NCBI GenBank assembly: GCA_016702705.1
Contig: JADJDM010000001.1
Span: forward strand, 567,786-631,785
Direction of reading: 5' to 3'
DNA length: 64,000 nucleotides
From: Bacteroidota bacterium
Lineage (GTDB): Bacteria; Bacteroidota; Bacteroidia; B-17B0; Aurantibacillaceae
Under the pieces are notes generated by a model that saw nothing but the letters and a program-made list of their open reading frames with translations, was not told where the DNA came from and did no database searches. Made by a program: the position numbers and the translations under genes. Position 1 is the stretch's first letter. Each line of letters opens with the position of its first letter. Below are positions 45,636 through 55,150 of the stretch, piece by piece.

Positions 45636-46137
45636 TGATTGCCGAAACTGACAGACTTTATTTAAGAGAAATGACTCCCGCTGATGCTCAATCAGCTTAT
45701 GCATTAAATCTTGACCCTGAAGTAGTACAATACACTGGTGATGTAGCTTTTGAATCAGTTGAAGCCGCAGAGAAATTTCTTATCAATTACGACCATTACA
45801 AAAAATATGGTTTTGGAAGATGGGCAGTAATTCAAAAATCGAATGGTGAGTTTTTAGGTTGGTGCGGTTTAAAATATCACGAAGACACAAAGGAATTTGA
45901 TTTAGGCTATCGTTTCTTTAAAAACATTGGGGAAAAGGGTTTGCAACTGAAGCTTCAAAAGCATGTTTAGAATTGGGTTTCAAAAAATTTAATATGCCTG
46001 AAATATATGCTGAGGCAATGAAAACAAACCCTGCATCAATCAAGGTAATGGAGAAAGTGGGGATGCGTCTTTTCAAAGAAAGTATTTGTGGAGGAGAGCC
46101 GGCAGTTTATTATAAAATTGTAAACCCTCACTTGTAA
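45635..46137 (+). pseudogene. GNAT acetyltransferase gene with one-base frameshift
   Basis: The frame from 45635 encodes MIAETDRLYLREMTPADAQS, a RimJ/RimL-type GNAT start, but leaves the family pattern at 45920-45924 (an A5 run). Adding one A restores HWGKGFATEASKACLELGF and continues to the stop at 46135, for about 167 residues with the expected acetyl-CoA loop and C-terminal NPASIKVMEKVGM. It is most likely a sequencing slip. Family members acetylate amino groups of proteins or small molecules; the target is unknown. It is coupled to murF by a one-base overlap. Confidence 0.78.
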
Positions 46138-46214
46138 TTTTTTTAGCTTGTCTTTGCTTTACTCGAAAAAATTCTCTAAAAAAAACGCTCAAAATTTATT
46201 GGAGAGTATGTATT

Positions 46215-46243
46215 AAAAAAGCGGAACATTTCTGCCCCGCTTA
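46215..46243. terminator. Terminator-like hairpin between convergent genes
   Basis: AAGCGG pairs with CCGCTT, with an A run before. On the minus strand this reads as a stem followed by T, so it best serves the lipoprotein gene at 46272-46982. Confidence 0.5.
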
Positions 46244-46271
46244 ATTCAATTTTCCCGAAATTTATTTGAAA

Positions 46272-46982
46272 TTATTTTACTGTAATAGTAATAGAAGTTA
46301 ATTCTTTTGCTCCTTGTTTTGAATCTGACTCATTCATTCTTAAATCATATGAACCTGGCTTTGTTGGAGCATACATAGTTAAAGTTGAATTGTTGTTTCC
46401 TTTTAAATAAGAATAAGAAACATCGTGTTGATCGTTTGTTGCTTCTAAACCATGCTCAATTTCAGATGGAATAACACCAATCCACGCATTTTTATCCATA
46501 CCCGCTTCTGATGTATACTTAACTACAATTGCTTCGCCTGGAGCAAAAGTTGTTTTATCTAATGTAATTGCATTTGGCAAATTTTCTTGAGCAACAGCTT
46601 CAACAACAAATGATACAGTAGCTAATTCTTTTGCATCTGCTTTTGAATCTGATTCATTCAAACGAAAATCGTAATTTCCACCCGCTAAAGGCGCAGTAAA
46701 TGTTAATGTTCCTGCTGTTTTTCCACTCAAATATTGGTAAGCAACATCAAATTGGTCATTTACTTTTTCTGAACCATGTTGAGTATTTGACGGAATTAAA
46801 CCAACCCAAGCGTTTTTATCCATTCCTTCTTGAGCAACAAAGGTTACTGTGATTTGCTCTCCTGCCTTAACAGTAGCTTTATCTACCTTTAATTCGTTCT
46901 TACCTTCTTTTGCGCCACAAGAAGCCATGAATACACCAAGAGATGCGCATGCTACTAAATTTAAAATTGTTTTTGTTTTCAT
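46272..46982 (-). CDS. Lipoprotein with two tandem copies of one beta domain
   Basis: The 236-residue lipoprotein (lipobox MASC, Cys22) contains two ~100-residue repeats. Each has AGEQITVTF/PGEAIVVKY, MDKNAWVGLIPSNTQHG / MDKNAWIGVIPSEIEHG, a Tyr-rich strand, and YDFRLNESDSKADAKEL / YDLRMNESDSKQGAKEL. The near identity of the two NESDS segments points to internal duplication. No catalytic motif is visible; an Ig-like cell-surface or periplasmic binding module is likely. It is transcribed alone. Confidence 0.75.
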   Translation of the reverse strand: MKTKTILNLVACASLGVFMASCGAKEGKNELKVDKATVKAGEQITVTFVAQEGMDKNAWVGLIPSNTQHGSEKVNDQFDVAYQYLSGKTAGTLTFTAPLAGGNYDFRLNESDSKADAKELATVSFVVEAVAQENLPNAITLDKTTFAPGEAIVVKYTSEAGMDKNAWIGVIPSEIEHGLEATNDQHDVSYSYLKGNNNSTLTMYAPTKPGSYDLRMNESDSKQGAKELTSITITVK

Positions 46983-47118
46983 AACTGTTTGTTTTTTATT
47001 TTGCTACTTTATATTTAATTATTAAATCGTTGAGTCCGTTGTTATTTAAAATATTTTTAAATTTCAAATTCTTAATCAAATTTAGAGATTTTATTTAGTT
47101 TTCAAAATGAAATAATCG

Positions 47119-47721
47119 TTATTTGTTTTCTGCTTTTGACCAAGTAAACTCTTTTTTTCTTGCCATATATACACATCTTCTAAATATTTTTTTATCCGTT
47201 AACTTCCCATTCATAGGTATATCATAAACCAATACACCATTTTTATACGAAATGAGTTTTATAACTTCTTTAGAGGTCTTTTGATAACACAACTCAATCA
47301 CATTAGCAGGTCCAATCTTTTTAAAGGTATAAGTTGGCAACATCCAATACGTATCTTTAAAATTAGTATGCGTTATGTAATTGTTTCCTGTATTATAGCT
47401 AAAATTAATAATTGTATCGCCATCTGCAAAGCGAAAAACATCATATTGCATTGGTCTTTCTGTATCATACCACACACTAAAATGTTTATCTACGTATAAG
47501 TAACCACCTAAATCAACCCAATCATATTTGCGAAGTGTATCTTGAAAATTATCAGAAAAAGCACTTGCTTTCATTTTTAGCAAACTATCTCCTTTAATTT
47601 TTTTCTCCTGGTGCATTGCCCATGTTGTTTCATACCAATTTGAAGAAGGTTGGTTTTTAATTTCTATTTGCGCAACTCCAAAAATTGGTAGAACAAAGAA
47701 TATATAGTAGTAAAATTTCAT
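47119..47721 (-). CDS. Hypothetical secreted protein, second gene after the Tudor-like protein
   Basis: From the ATG at 47721 (MKFYYYIFFVLPIFGVAQ, a signal peptide) it has 200 residues. An upstream in-frame start inside the previous gene is less likely, because the ATG lies one base after that gene's stop. The mature part is beta-rich with many Lys and Tyr and resembles small lipocalin-like or META-type Bacteroidota proteins. I do not recognise a family. It is almost certainly co-expressed with the 47723-49012 gene. Confidence 0.65.
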   Translation of the reverse strand: MKFYYYIFFVLPIFGVAQIEIKNQPSSNWYETTWAMHQEKKIKGDSLLKMKASAFSDNFQDTLRKYDWVDLGGYLYVDKHFSVWYDTERPMQYDVFRFADGDTIINFSYNTGNNYITHTNFKDTYWMLPTYTFKKIGPANVIELCYQKTSKEVIKLISYKNGVLVYDIPMNGKLTDKKIFRRCVYMARKKEFTWSKAENK

Positions 47722-47722
47722 C

Positions 47723-49012
47723 TTATTTATTTGAAGAGAATCCATTAAAATACATTAGTTCATCTCCACTTTGAAAATGGGTGGCACTAAAAACTCCTCC
47801 TTCATAATCTTGCACTAATTCGAAAATACTCATATACACATAATTAGTATAAGGCAAAGTATAAGCTATCATTCCTTTACGCACTTTTCCTGTCAGTTTT
47901 GGTGGATAATAAGACTCATCGTAGGTCTTATAAAGTTCTTTTGCGTCAAAATAAACAGCTACAACTTTTGCTTGTGGTTCTTTCTTTTTAAGTAAATCAA
48001 CCGCCATTTTGTTTGGAGTTGCGTCTGCATAGGGATAATAGCCATCTTGTTTCCAAGAAGACAGTGGGCATTTGTCAATGTTTTCATCAACAAATTTTTT
48101 ATTTACAAGTAACATTGAATCTGGAATAGCAAAAATTCTTTTTTCATCATAAATCATTCCTGCGTTTTTGTATAGTGGTTCATACTTTTCTTTGTGTTTT
48201 TCCTTTTCCTTCTTATAACTATCCGGGAAAGCCAAATACTTTAAATAATCGTTATACATATGGTTTAACTCCTTTACACTTGTTACCATAGTTTTATATT
48301 GTTCAATCCATCTTTTATTCCAAGAAGCATCAATACTCTCATATTCCATAACAGTTTGAGCAATGTTTATCTTATTTTCACAAACTAAACGATAAACAGA
48401 AGGAAGATCAACATAATCCTTATCTGTTCTTTCTCCTGGTTTAAAATAATCATTGCAATTAGTTGGATAGTTTGCCTTCAAAAACACTTCAAGTTCATTA
48501 ATTTTTTTTAACCATACTCCAATATCTTTTGAACTTGGGTATGTTGTTCCACCAAGACCATAAGGCTTTGGATTAATATAAATCGCAAATTTTGCAACTG
48601 CTTCATTAAAGGGCTTCATATCTTCCTTAAATTTCTTCATAGCATCCCCAAATAAATACTTATTGGGGTCGGGAGAAGCATCTGATGCAGAAGTGTTACT
48701 ATTATTAGAATTGACATTCGTCGATGCCGTATTGTTTGATGTGTTATTATTAGAGGATGTGGTGGTTTTTGGAACTGGTTTTCTAATTTTAGCTGGCTCA
48801 ATCCATACATCATAACTTGCAGGATAGCCATCCCAATGTATAAAGTATTTGCCATCTTTAAAGTGTTGGCCACCTTTCCCTCTTATGATTGTAGCCTTGA
48901 ACCAATTTCCCTTATCTTCTGCTTCAATTCTATCATTTAAATTAAATGCAGCCTGCGCAAAAGATACTGCACTAATGACCAAAGCGAGGATTGTTAATTT
49001 TATCTTATTCAT
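47723..49012 (-). CDS. Secreted protein with N-terminal Tudor/chromo-barrel-like domain
   Basis: A signal peptide (MNKIKLTILALVISAVSFAQ) precedes a ~55-residue module: NLNDRIEAEDKGNWFKATII, KYFIHWDGYPASYDVWIEP. This is the Tudor-knot/chromo-barrel pattern known from eukaryotic chromatin proteins and seen in some exported Bacteroidota proteins. A low-complexity Asn/Ser/Thr linker (about 85-115) follows, then a ~300-residue mostly helical domain of unknown type with several Cys. A ligand for an extracytoplasmic Tudor-like fold is not known to me. Confidence 0.7.
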   Translation of the reverse strand: MNKIKLTILALVISAVSFAQAAFNLNDRIEAEDKGNWFKATIIRGKGGQHFKDGKYFIHWDGYPASYDVWIEPAKIRKPVPKTTTSSNNNTSNNTASTNVNSNNSNTSASDASPDPNKYLFGDAMKKFKEDMKPFNEAVAKFAIYINPKPYGLGGTTYPSSKDIGVWLKKINELEVFLKANYPTNCNDYFKPGERTDKDYVDLPSVYRLVCENKINIAQTVMEYESIDASWNKRWIEQYKTMVTSVKELNHMYNDYLKYLAFPDSYKKEKEKHKEKYEPLYKNAGMIYDEKRIFAIPDSMLLVNKKFVDENIDKCPLSSWKQDGYYPYADATPNKMAVDLLKKKEPQAKVVAVYFDAKELYKTYDESYYPPKLTGKVRKGMIAYTLPYTNYVYMSIFELVQDYEGGVFSATHFQSGDELMYFNGFSSNK

Positions 49013-49195
49013 GTTATTTATTTTTTGTCAAATTTAGTTCTACTCCCACAACTCAAAGTTGCGTAATTAACAGCAAATAAATTATGATTTTAATTAACTA
49101 TCTAATATAAGGTATTATCGTGAGGAATTTAAGCATTAACGCGATTTTTAATCTTTTGAAGATAAATTGTAGCTTTACAATGAAAGAAATTCAAA

Positions 49196-51034
49196 TTGAT
49201 GATTAATATGTGCCGTATAAAAAATTATATAATTAAGAATATAAGATTTTTAATAACAACAATTTTGATGATTTCAGGCGCATATGCTCACTTAAATGCC
49301 CAAACTGAAATTGAAACCAGATTAATTAAACAATTAGATAGCCTTGCTTTTGCATTTGAGAAACTTCCCAATTACGACTCGGCAATTTTCTATTATAAAA
49401 GAGAGCTTTCCATTTATATTTCATGCAAAAACAATAAAGAAATTGGAAGAAGTTATTTAAAAATTGGAAGGCTTTTATCTGAGAAAGGCGAAATTGCAGA
49501 GGCCTCTAAAGTTTTTTTCAAGATGCTTAAATATGCTGAGCTTGCAAATGATACTTCCAGAATTGCAATTGCCTTTACACGAATTGGTCGCTGCTACGAA
49601 TTTCTAAACAAAAATGAAAATGCATTTGAGTATTATGAAAAAGGTTTAGAAATTTCAGAAAAATATTCCATCCATAAACAAAGTATTGCTTTGTATGGTA
49701 CAATGGGTAACCTCTATTTACAACAAAACAAATTTGAAGATTGCAGAAAAATGGCTGTTAAAGCAGATTCTTTAGCAAAGAAATTAAACGATCCGTATTT
49801 TAAATATGGTGCTGATAATCTTTACGGATTGTACTATTCTGCAATAAAAGATTATACAAACGCTGAAAAATATATGCTCCAAGCCTTGGTATATAATTTA
49901 CGAAAAAATCCAAATGCTAGTCACACAGGAGGCACCTACTTTAACCTAGGAGAAATAGCTGCAAAACAAAATAAAAATAAAGATGCATTAATATACTATT
50001 CTGAGGCGTTCAGGATTTTCAAGAATCAAAACGAAAAGAAAAATTTAAAAGATATTTCCTACAATCTTGCCAACTTATATGCAAACCAAAAAAACTTTCC
50101 TCAAGCATATGAGTATCAAAAATTGTTTAGCGCATATAACGATTCGGTAATCAACGAAGAAACAAACACCACTATTGCTGAGTTGCAAACAAAATATAAA
50201 GTGGAGAAAAAAGACATTCAAATACTTTTACTTGATAAAGAAAAATTATTAAAAGAACAAAAGCTAGCAGAAACAAGGAGAAGCATGCTTTTCTACATTG
50301 GGATTGCAATATTACTGCTTGCTGTGCTCATCTTTAGTGTCTTGTTTTTTATACAGCGACAAAAAACAGTAGCGGCGATAAATAAAAAGAATGTTGCCCT
50401 AGTTAAATTGCAAACACAAATGAATCCACATTTTTTATTTAATGCATTAGTTTCAGTTCAAGATTTAATCTTAAAAGAAGATAAGTTAAAAGCAATTAAT
50501 TCAGTTACGAAATTATCGAGACTCATGCGAACTACGTTGAATAATTCGGATTCGGACCTCATAACTTTAAACGAAGAAATAAACTTTTTAACTACTTATG
50601 TTGAATTTGAAAACGAACGAAGTAAATACAAAACGGATTTTCAAGTTTCTATTGATGAAGCAATAACTACTGATTGGTGCTTAATTCCTCCGATGTTAAC
50701 ACAACCTCTTGTTGAAAATTGCTTTAAACATGCCTTTTTGGATGATAAAGAAGATCGAAAAATAAATCTTTCATTTCTCAAAAAAGAGATGTCAACTACT
50801 TCTATGTTAGAAATAAAACTATCAGATAATGGAATTGGTATAAATCCAAATTCGATGAAGACAAATAGTGATTCGAAAGCAATGAAAATAACTTTGGAAC
50901 GATTGAACAATTTATACGCGCTCCAAAACATAACCAATGATGGAAAAATAATGCAAATTCAAAACAATACTGATGACAATGGCATAGCTATTGGAACAAG
51001 TATAATTTTAACATTACCTCTTCTAGAAAAATAA
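49196..51034 (+). CDS. TPR-containing LytS-type sensor histidine kinase
   Basis: The 612-residue protein has a signal anchor near residues 15-35 and periplasmic TPRs over about 40-320 (repeated tyrosine-rich helical pairs such as ENAFEYYEKGLEISEK). One membrane helix lies near 363-387. The cytosolic part has the His_kinase domain (LQTQMNPHFLFNALVSVQDL, His near 413) and an ATP-binding domain ending in SDNGIGI. Kinases of this type pair with LytTR regulators, and one is encoded three bases downstream. ATG codons at 49199 and 49208 are alternative starts. Confidence 0.88.
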   Translation: MMINMCRIKNYIIKNIRFLITTILMISGAYAHLNAQTEIETRLIKQLDSLAFAFEKLPNYDSAIFYYKRELSIYISCKNNKEIGRSYLKIGRLLSEKGEIAEASKVFFKMLKYAELANDTSRIAIAFTRIGRCYEFLNKNENAFEYYEKGLEISEKYSIHKQSIALYGTMGNLYLQQNKFEDCRKMAVKADSLAKKLNDPYFKYGADNLYGLYYSAIKDYTNAEKYMLQALVYNLRKNPNASHTGGTYFNLGEIAAKQNKNKDALIYYSEAFRIFKNQNEKKNLKDISYNLANLYANQKNFPQAYEYQKLFSAYNDSVINEETNTTIAELQTKYKVEKKDIQILLLDKEKLLKEQKLAETRRSMLFYIGIAILLLAVLIFSVLFFIQRQKTVAAINKKNVALVKLQTQMNPHFLFNALVSVQDLILKEDKLKAINSVTKLSRLMRTTLNNSDSDLITLNEEINFLTTYVEFENERSKYKTDFQVSIDEAITTDWCLIPPMLTQPLVENCFKHAFLDDKEDRKINLSFLKKEMSTTSMLEIKLSDNGIGINPNSMKTNSDSKAMKITLERLNNLYALQNITNDGKIMQIQNNTDDNGIAIGTSIILTLPLLEK

Positions 51035-51036
51035 AA

Positions 51037-51783
51037 ATGATAAAAGCAATTATAATTGACGACGAAGATTCTTGTCAAAACGTATTGAGAGAACTTTTGA
51101 ATTATTCAAATAAACAAGTACAAATTTTAGCTACTGCAAAAACCATTGATGAGGGAATTAAAATTATAAATGAACATAGGCCAGAATTGGTTTTTTTAGA
51201 CGTAGAACTAAAAGACAAATTAAGTTTCGAAATTCTAGAGAAAGTTCGCTTCAAAGATTTTTATACTATCGTTACAACTGCTCACGAAAAGTACGCCATG
51301 AAAGCAATAAAATCATCCTGCTTGGAGTTTTTATTAAAACCTGTAGATGGAAACGAATTAAAAATTGCTATCGAAAAATTTGAGAAACAACAACAGATTA
51401 GTTACAATCAGAAAAAAATTGAAGTGCTACTCGAAAACATTGGCTTGCCTCAACATAATATTCATAAACTCGCTATTCCTTGCAATGATGGTTACACTTT
51501 TATTAATGCAGAAGATATAGTGTATTGTGAAGCTGATTTAAAATACACGAAAATATTCACACGTAACAATGAAAATGTATTGTCATCTAAAAACTTAGGT
51601 GAATTTGAAGAGCTTTTAAATCATGCGCCTTTTTTCAGGTGCCACAAATCTTTTATTATCAATGTAAATTTTGTAAAAAAATACTTGCGCTCCGACACAC
51701 AAGTTATCATGAGTAATGGAACTCTAATTGATATTGCCTCAAGAAAAAAAGATGAATTCTTAAAACTTTTTGAACGAATTTAA
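51037..51783 (+). CDS. LytTR-family response regulator
   Basis: The 248-residue protein has a receiver domain (Asp8, Asp9, phospho-acceptor Asp55 in LVFLDVE, and a KPVDG end with its conserved Lys). A LytTR DNA-binding domain follows (about 145-245; CEADLKYTKIFTRNNENVLSSK, FFRCHKSFIINVNFV). LytTR regulators bind direct repeats upstream of target genes. It forms a unit with the kinase just upstream. Its stop shares TTAA with the stop of the convergent outer-membrane gene. Confidence 0.92.
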   Translation: MIKAIIIDDEDSCQNVLRELLNYSNKQVQILATAKTIDEGIKIINEHRPELVFLDVELKDKLSFEILEKVRFKDFYTIVTTAHEKYAMKAIKSSCLEFLLKPVDGNELKIAIEKFEKQQQISYNQKKIEVLLENIGLPQHNIHKLAIPCNDGYTFINAEDIVYCEADLKYTKIFTRNNENVLSSKNLGEFEELLNHAPFFRCHKSFIINVNFVKKYLRSDTQVIMSNGTLIDIASRKKDEFLKLFERI

Positions 51784-54587
51784 TTAGCCTTAACCTCTTT
51801 CTTTTTCTCGCCAAACACTTTAAAATTATAAGTGAAGGTTAACATAAAATATTGCTGCAATATTTTTGTTTGCACATCTTCGATATATGTTTCAGTTACG
51901 TTTCGAGTAATACTTGTATTTTGACTTAATATATCAAATACCGATAAACGAAGTTCGGCTGCATTTGCCTTTAAAAACTTGTATCCAATTGCAGCGTTCC
52001 ACAAAGTAATGTTTTGATTTAACGCTCCTGTTAATCCCAAATAATTATAATTTGTCGCCTCCGTGTTTAACACCAAACCTTTCCAAGGCATAACGGTAAT
52101 TTTTGCAGCAGCTAATCCAATATAATAATTGCTGTTTAATGATGTTTGAATAGAGTTGTTCACAATAGTATAGTTGGGAGTATAAGAAACGCTAAAATCA
52201 ATCTTCTCACTAATATTACTTGAAACAACTAAACCTCCAGTTAAATTATATGAATCAGAGTAGTTCAATACATTATTAATTAAACCTGGGGAATGTGTGT
52301 AATTAAATCCTCCGTTTAAATTTACATTGCACTTTATTTTCTTAAACGGGAAGCCATAAGTTAGCAATGAGCGAACTGTGTAATTATCTTGTAAATTAAC
52401 GGGTTTGCTAAGCTGTGCACCTCTTTGTAAATAAACTAAATTATCAATTAAGGTATCGCCTGTTGCGATAATTGTAGAGTTAGCAATGTAATTATTAGTT
52501 GCAATACCATTTATAAACGCAAAGAAACTTTTTCCGCTAGTGGCGTTTGTGTAATTATATCTAAACACCAAACTGTGTACATATTGTTGTTTTAAATTTG
52601 AATTCCCTGTTGATAGACTCATTGGGTTAGCATTATCCACCACATTCTGCAACTGCGTAACACTTGGTACTTGTGTAGAAGTAGAATAAAAAATGCGCAT
52701 CTCTTTTTCTTTTGTCCAACGCATACGGGTCATTACTTTTGGTAAAACCGAAATGAAGGTTTTGTTCATAGTTGCAACATTTGGAAACAATTGATTACCC
52801 ACTAAATTTAAACTTTGGAAATCTGCTCCAATATTCACCATTAATCTTTCGCTTCTTCTTCTAAAACCTAAACCAGGTCTATGAGTAATAATAGTATTTT
52901 CAAAAGTGTTTGTTAAAAGTGTATCAAGGCGCGAATAAGAATATGCAATTGAATCGTATTGATTGGTTCGCTTATCAGAATTATTTAATGTATAAGAAGG
53001 CGCATACGAAATATACAACTGCCCCTTTTCCTTTATTGGTTCAGTATACGTTATACTAGAACTAAATGTATTGCCAATAGTTGATGATGCTGTAAGCTGA
53101 TTTATATTATTTGTAGAATCATTAATTGATGAATAGTAATTTGCTAAAGAATATAAATTCGAATTTCCTGTTTTATCGTTAATAGCTACTCCACCGTCAA
53201 TAGAAATAGTTCTACGAGGCTTGGTAAACTTATGCATCCAAAGCACATTTGCTTTTCCGTTATAACCTGTAGTTTTAGTGTTTGTTTTATTATCAAGTGT
53301 ATTTATTTTTTCTCCATCGGCATAAGTGTTCGCTCCAATTACTGTTGAATTACTTTTGTTTGTTTGAAATCCAATTTGCGGAGTGATGAACAAAGTATTC
53401 ATCGTGTCAAATGTAATTTCTGTACGAATATTAACTCGATGATTATAATTAGTAGAACCTGAAGTATTATTTTCATTATATAGTTGATTTGAATTTTTTG
53501 ATAAAAAATAAGTTCGGTTAATTGATGAAGCATTATCATTATCACTTCCAGTAAAGAAATAACTTCCTGTAAATTTTACTTTTTTGCCCCATTGGTCTGC
53601 ATAGTTAATTCCCGCGCTATGTGTTGTGCTAATACCGCCTTGTTGCCCCGACATAAAGTTTGCAGTTGGGTCTCCTCCTCTGCCCATGCCACCTATAGCC
53701 CCACTATTTCTTCTTCCATTGCCTCCGCTGCTTGATTGCGCCACACCTAATAAATCTTGAGAAGAAAAATTTTGTTGATTAATATTATTCGACATTCCTA
53801 GAATAGTAATCTTACGGTTGCCCTTAAAAAAATTATAGTTTCCTCCAGCGTTATAACGATTGTCTGTTCCATAACCTGCATACACTTTTCCAAACGTTCC
53901 ATTACTCATGCCCCGCTTAGTAACAATGTTTATTGTTTTAGAAGTGTTGCCATCATTAAATCCTGTAAACTGCGCTTGGTCACTTAATTTATCAAACACT
54001 TGTATCTTATCTACTACCTCAGCAGGTAAATTTTTCAGAGCTAAAGAAGCGTCATCGCCAAAAAACTCCTTGCCATCAATCAATACTTTTTTTACATCTT
54101 CACCTTGTGCTTTAACCACTCCATTTTCTACAACAATGCCAGGCATCTTCTTTACCAAATCTTCCACGTTTGCATCTTGATTTACTTTATAAGAACCTGC
54201 GTTAATTTCTGTTGTGTCTCCCTTTAATGTAACTCTGGTTTGTACTGCATTAATATCAACGTCTTTCAACAGCTTTGCATCAGTTTCCAGTTTCGCACGA
54301 ACAAACACTTGCTTATCAATCAATTTAACATCTTTTTGGAATTTCTTATAGCCCAAGTAAGATATCTCAATAATATATTCGCCTATTTCTTGATTTTGAA
54401 ACTCGAATTTCCCATCTAAATCTGTTATAGCCATTTGTTTTTTTGTTGTGTCCGATTTGCTTTTTAAAACAACAGGAACACCCAACAACGAGCTTGTATC
54501 TGCTTTGTCAATCACAAAACCGCGTATATTAAAGGTTTGTGCCTTTGCAATGCCAACTATAAATAATAAAACAATTAAATATCTCAT
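51780..54587 (-). CDS. Outer-membrane beta-barrel (TonB-receptor-like) with regulatory domain
   Basis: A 935-residue protein with signal peptide (MRYLIVLLFIVGIAKA), a carboxypeptidase-regulatory-like domain (about 20-100), a plug-like region (VEDLVKKMPGIVVENGVV, LIDGKEFFGDDASLALKNLP) and a long barrel. A Gly-rich insert (about 285-320, GGNGRRNSGAIGGMGRGG) is unusual. It lacks an obvious TonB box. This is the widespread Bacteroidota 'outer membrane beta-barrel' family, some of whose members act with ferrous-iron or peptide systems; the substrate is unknown. Its 3' end overlaps the LytTR gene tail to tail. Confidence 0.82.
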   Translation of the reverse strand: MRYLIVLLFIVGIAKAQTFNIRGFVIDKADTSSLLGVPVVLKSKSDTTKKQMAITDLDGKFEFQNQEIGEYIIEISYLGYKKFQKDVKLIDKQVFVRAKLETDAKLLKDVDINAVQTRVTLKGDTTEINAGSYKVNQDANVEDLVKKMPGIVVENGVVKAQGEDVKKVLIDGKEFFGDDASLALKNLPAEVVDKIQVFDKLSDQAQFTGFNDGNTSKTINIVTKRGMSNGTFGKVYAGYGTDNRYNAGGNYNFFKGNRKITILGMSNNINQQNFSSQDLLGVAQSSSGGNGRRNSGAIGGMGRGGDPTANFMSGQQGGISTTHSAGINYADQWGKKVKFTGSYFFTGSDNDNASSINRTYFLSKNSNQLYNENNTSGSTNYNHRVNIRTEITFDTMNTLFITPQIGFQTNKSNSTVIGANTYADGEKINTLDNKTNTKTTGYNGKANVLWMHKFTKPRRTISIDGGVAINDKTGNSNLYSLANYYSSINDSTNNINQLTASSTIGNTFSSSITYTEPIKEKGQLYISYAPSYTLNNSDKRTNQYDSIAYSYSRLDTLLTNTFENTIITHRPGLGFRRRSERLMVNIGADFQSLNLVGNQLFPNVATMNKTFISVLPKVMTRMRWTKEKEMRIFYSTSTQVPSVTQLQNVVDNANPMSLSTGNSNLKQQYVHSLVFRYNYTNATSGKSFFAFINGIATNNYIANSTIIATGDTLIDNLVYLQRGAQLSKPVNLQDNYTVRSLLTYGFPFKKIKCNVNLNGGFNYTHSPGLINNVLNYSDSYNLTGGLVVSSNISEKIDFSVSYTPNYTIVNNSIQTSLNSNYYIGLAAAKITVMPWKGLVLNTEATNYNYLGLTGALNQNITLWNAAIGYKFLKANAAELRLSVFDILSQNTSITRNVTETYIEDVQTKILQQYFMLTFTYNFKVFGEKKKEVKAN

Positions 54588-54657
54588 AAAGGTAATTCGA
54601 CAAACAAAAAACGAAAAGGTTTAATGAGTATCTTTAAGGCAAAACTAAGCTTTTCAA

Positions 54658-55146
54658 ATGATTGAGAAAAATATATCCGTAATTAACTCCCCTTTAGGTT
54701 CTATAATCATTGAAGGTACAATGGAGGCAATTTCGAGAATTGAATTCGCAATTCCACAAGCTGAAAAAATTCACGCCTCCGATTTACACAACAATTGCAT
54801 TAAACAATTAAATGAGTATTTTGAAGGAACGAGAAAAGATTTTAGTTTCCCAATGGACCAAGAAGGAACTCCTTTTCAACAAGAAGTTTGGAAAGCATTG
54901 CTAACTATACCTTACGGACAAACAATATCATATATACAATTAGCAAAACAATTGGGTGATGAAAAAGCGGTGCGTGCAGTAGGCGGGGCAAATGGAAAAA
55001 ACAAAATCGCAATTGTAGTTCCTTGCCACAGAGTTATTGGAAACAATAATACATTAACAGGCTATGCAGGAGGTTTAGAAAAAAAGAAATGGCTATTGCA
55101 ACACGAGCATAATTTTTCTCCAGTGAAAGAAGGATTTTTATTTTAA
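54658..55146 (+). CDS. ogt: Methylated-DNA--protein-cysteine methyltransferase
   Basis: Ogt/MGMT removes the methyl group from O6-methylguanine by transfer to its own cysteine. The 162-residue protein contains the active-site PCHR with Cys123 (VVPCHRVIG), the helix-turn-helix [17 protein letters not shown] and [16 protein letters not shown]. It is stand-alone and cytosolic. The DedA gene follows after four bases in the same direction. Confidence 0.95.
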   Translation: MIEKNISVINSPLGSIIIEGTMEAISRIEFAIPQAEKIHASDLHNNCIKQLNEYFEGTRKDFSFPMDQEGTPFQQEVWKALLTIPYGQTISYIQLAKQLGDEKAVRAVGGANGKNKIAIVVPCHRVIGNNNTLTGYAGGLEKKKWLLQHEHNFSPVKEGFLF

Positions 55147-55150
55147 GAGT

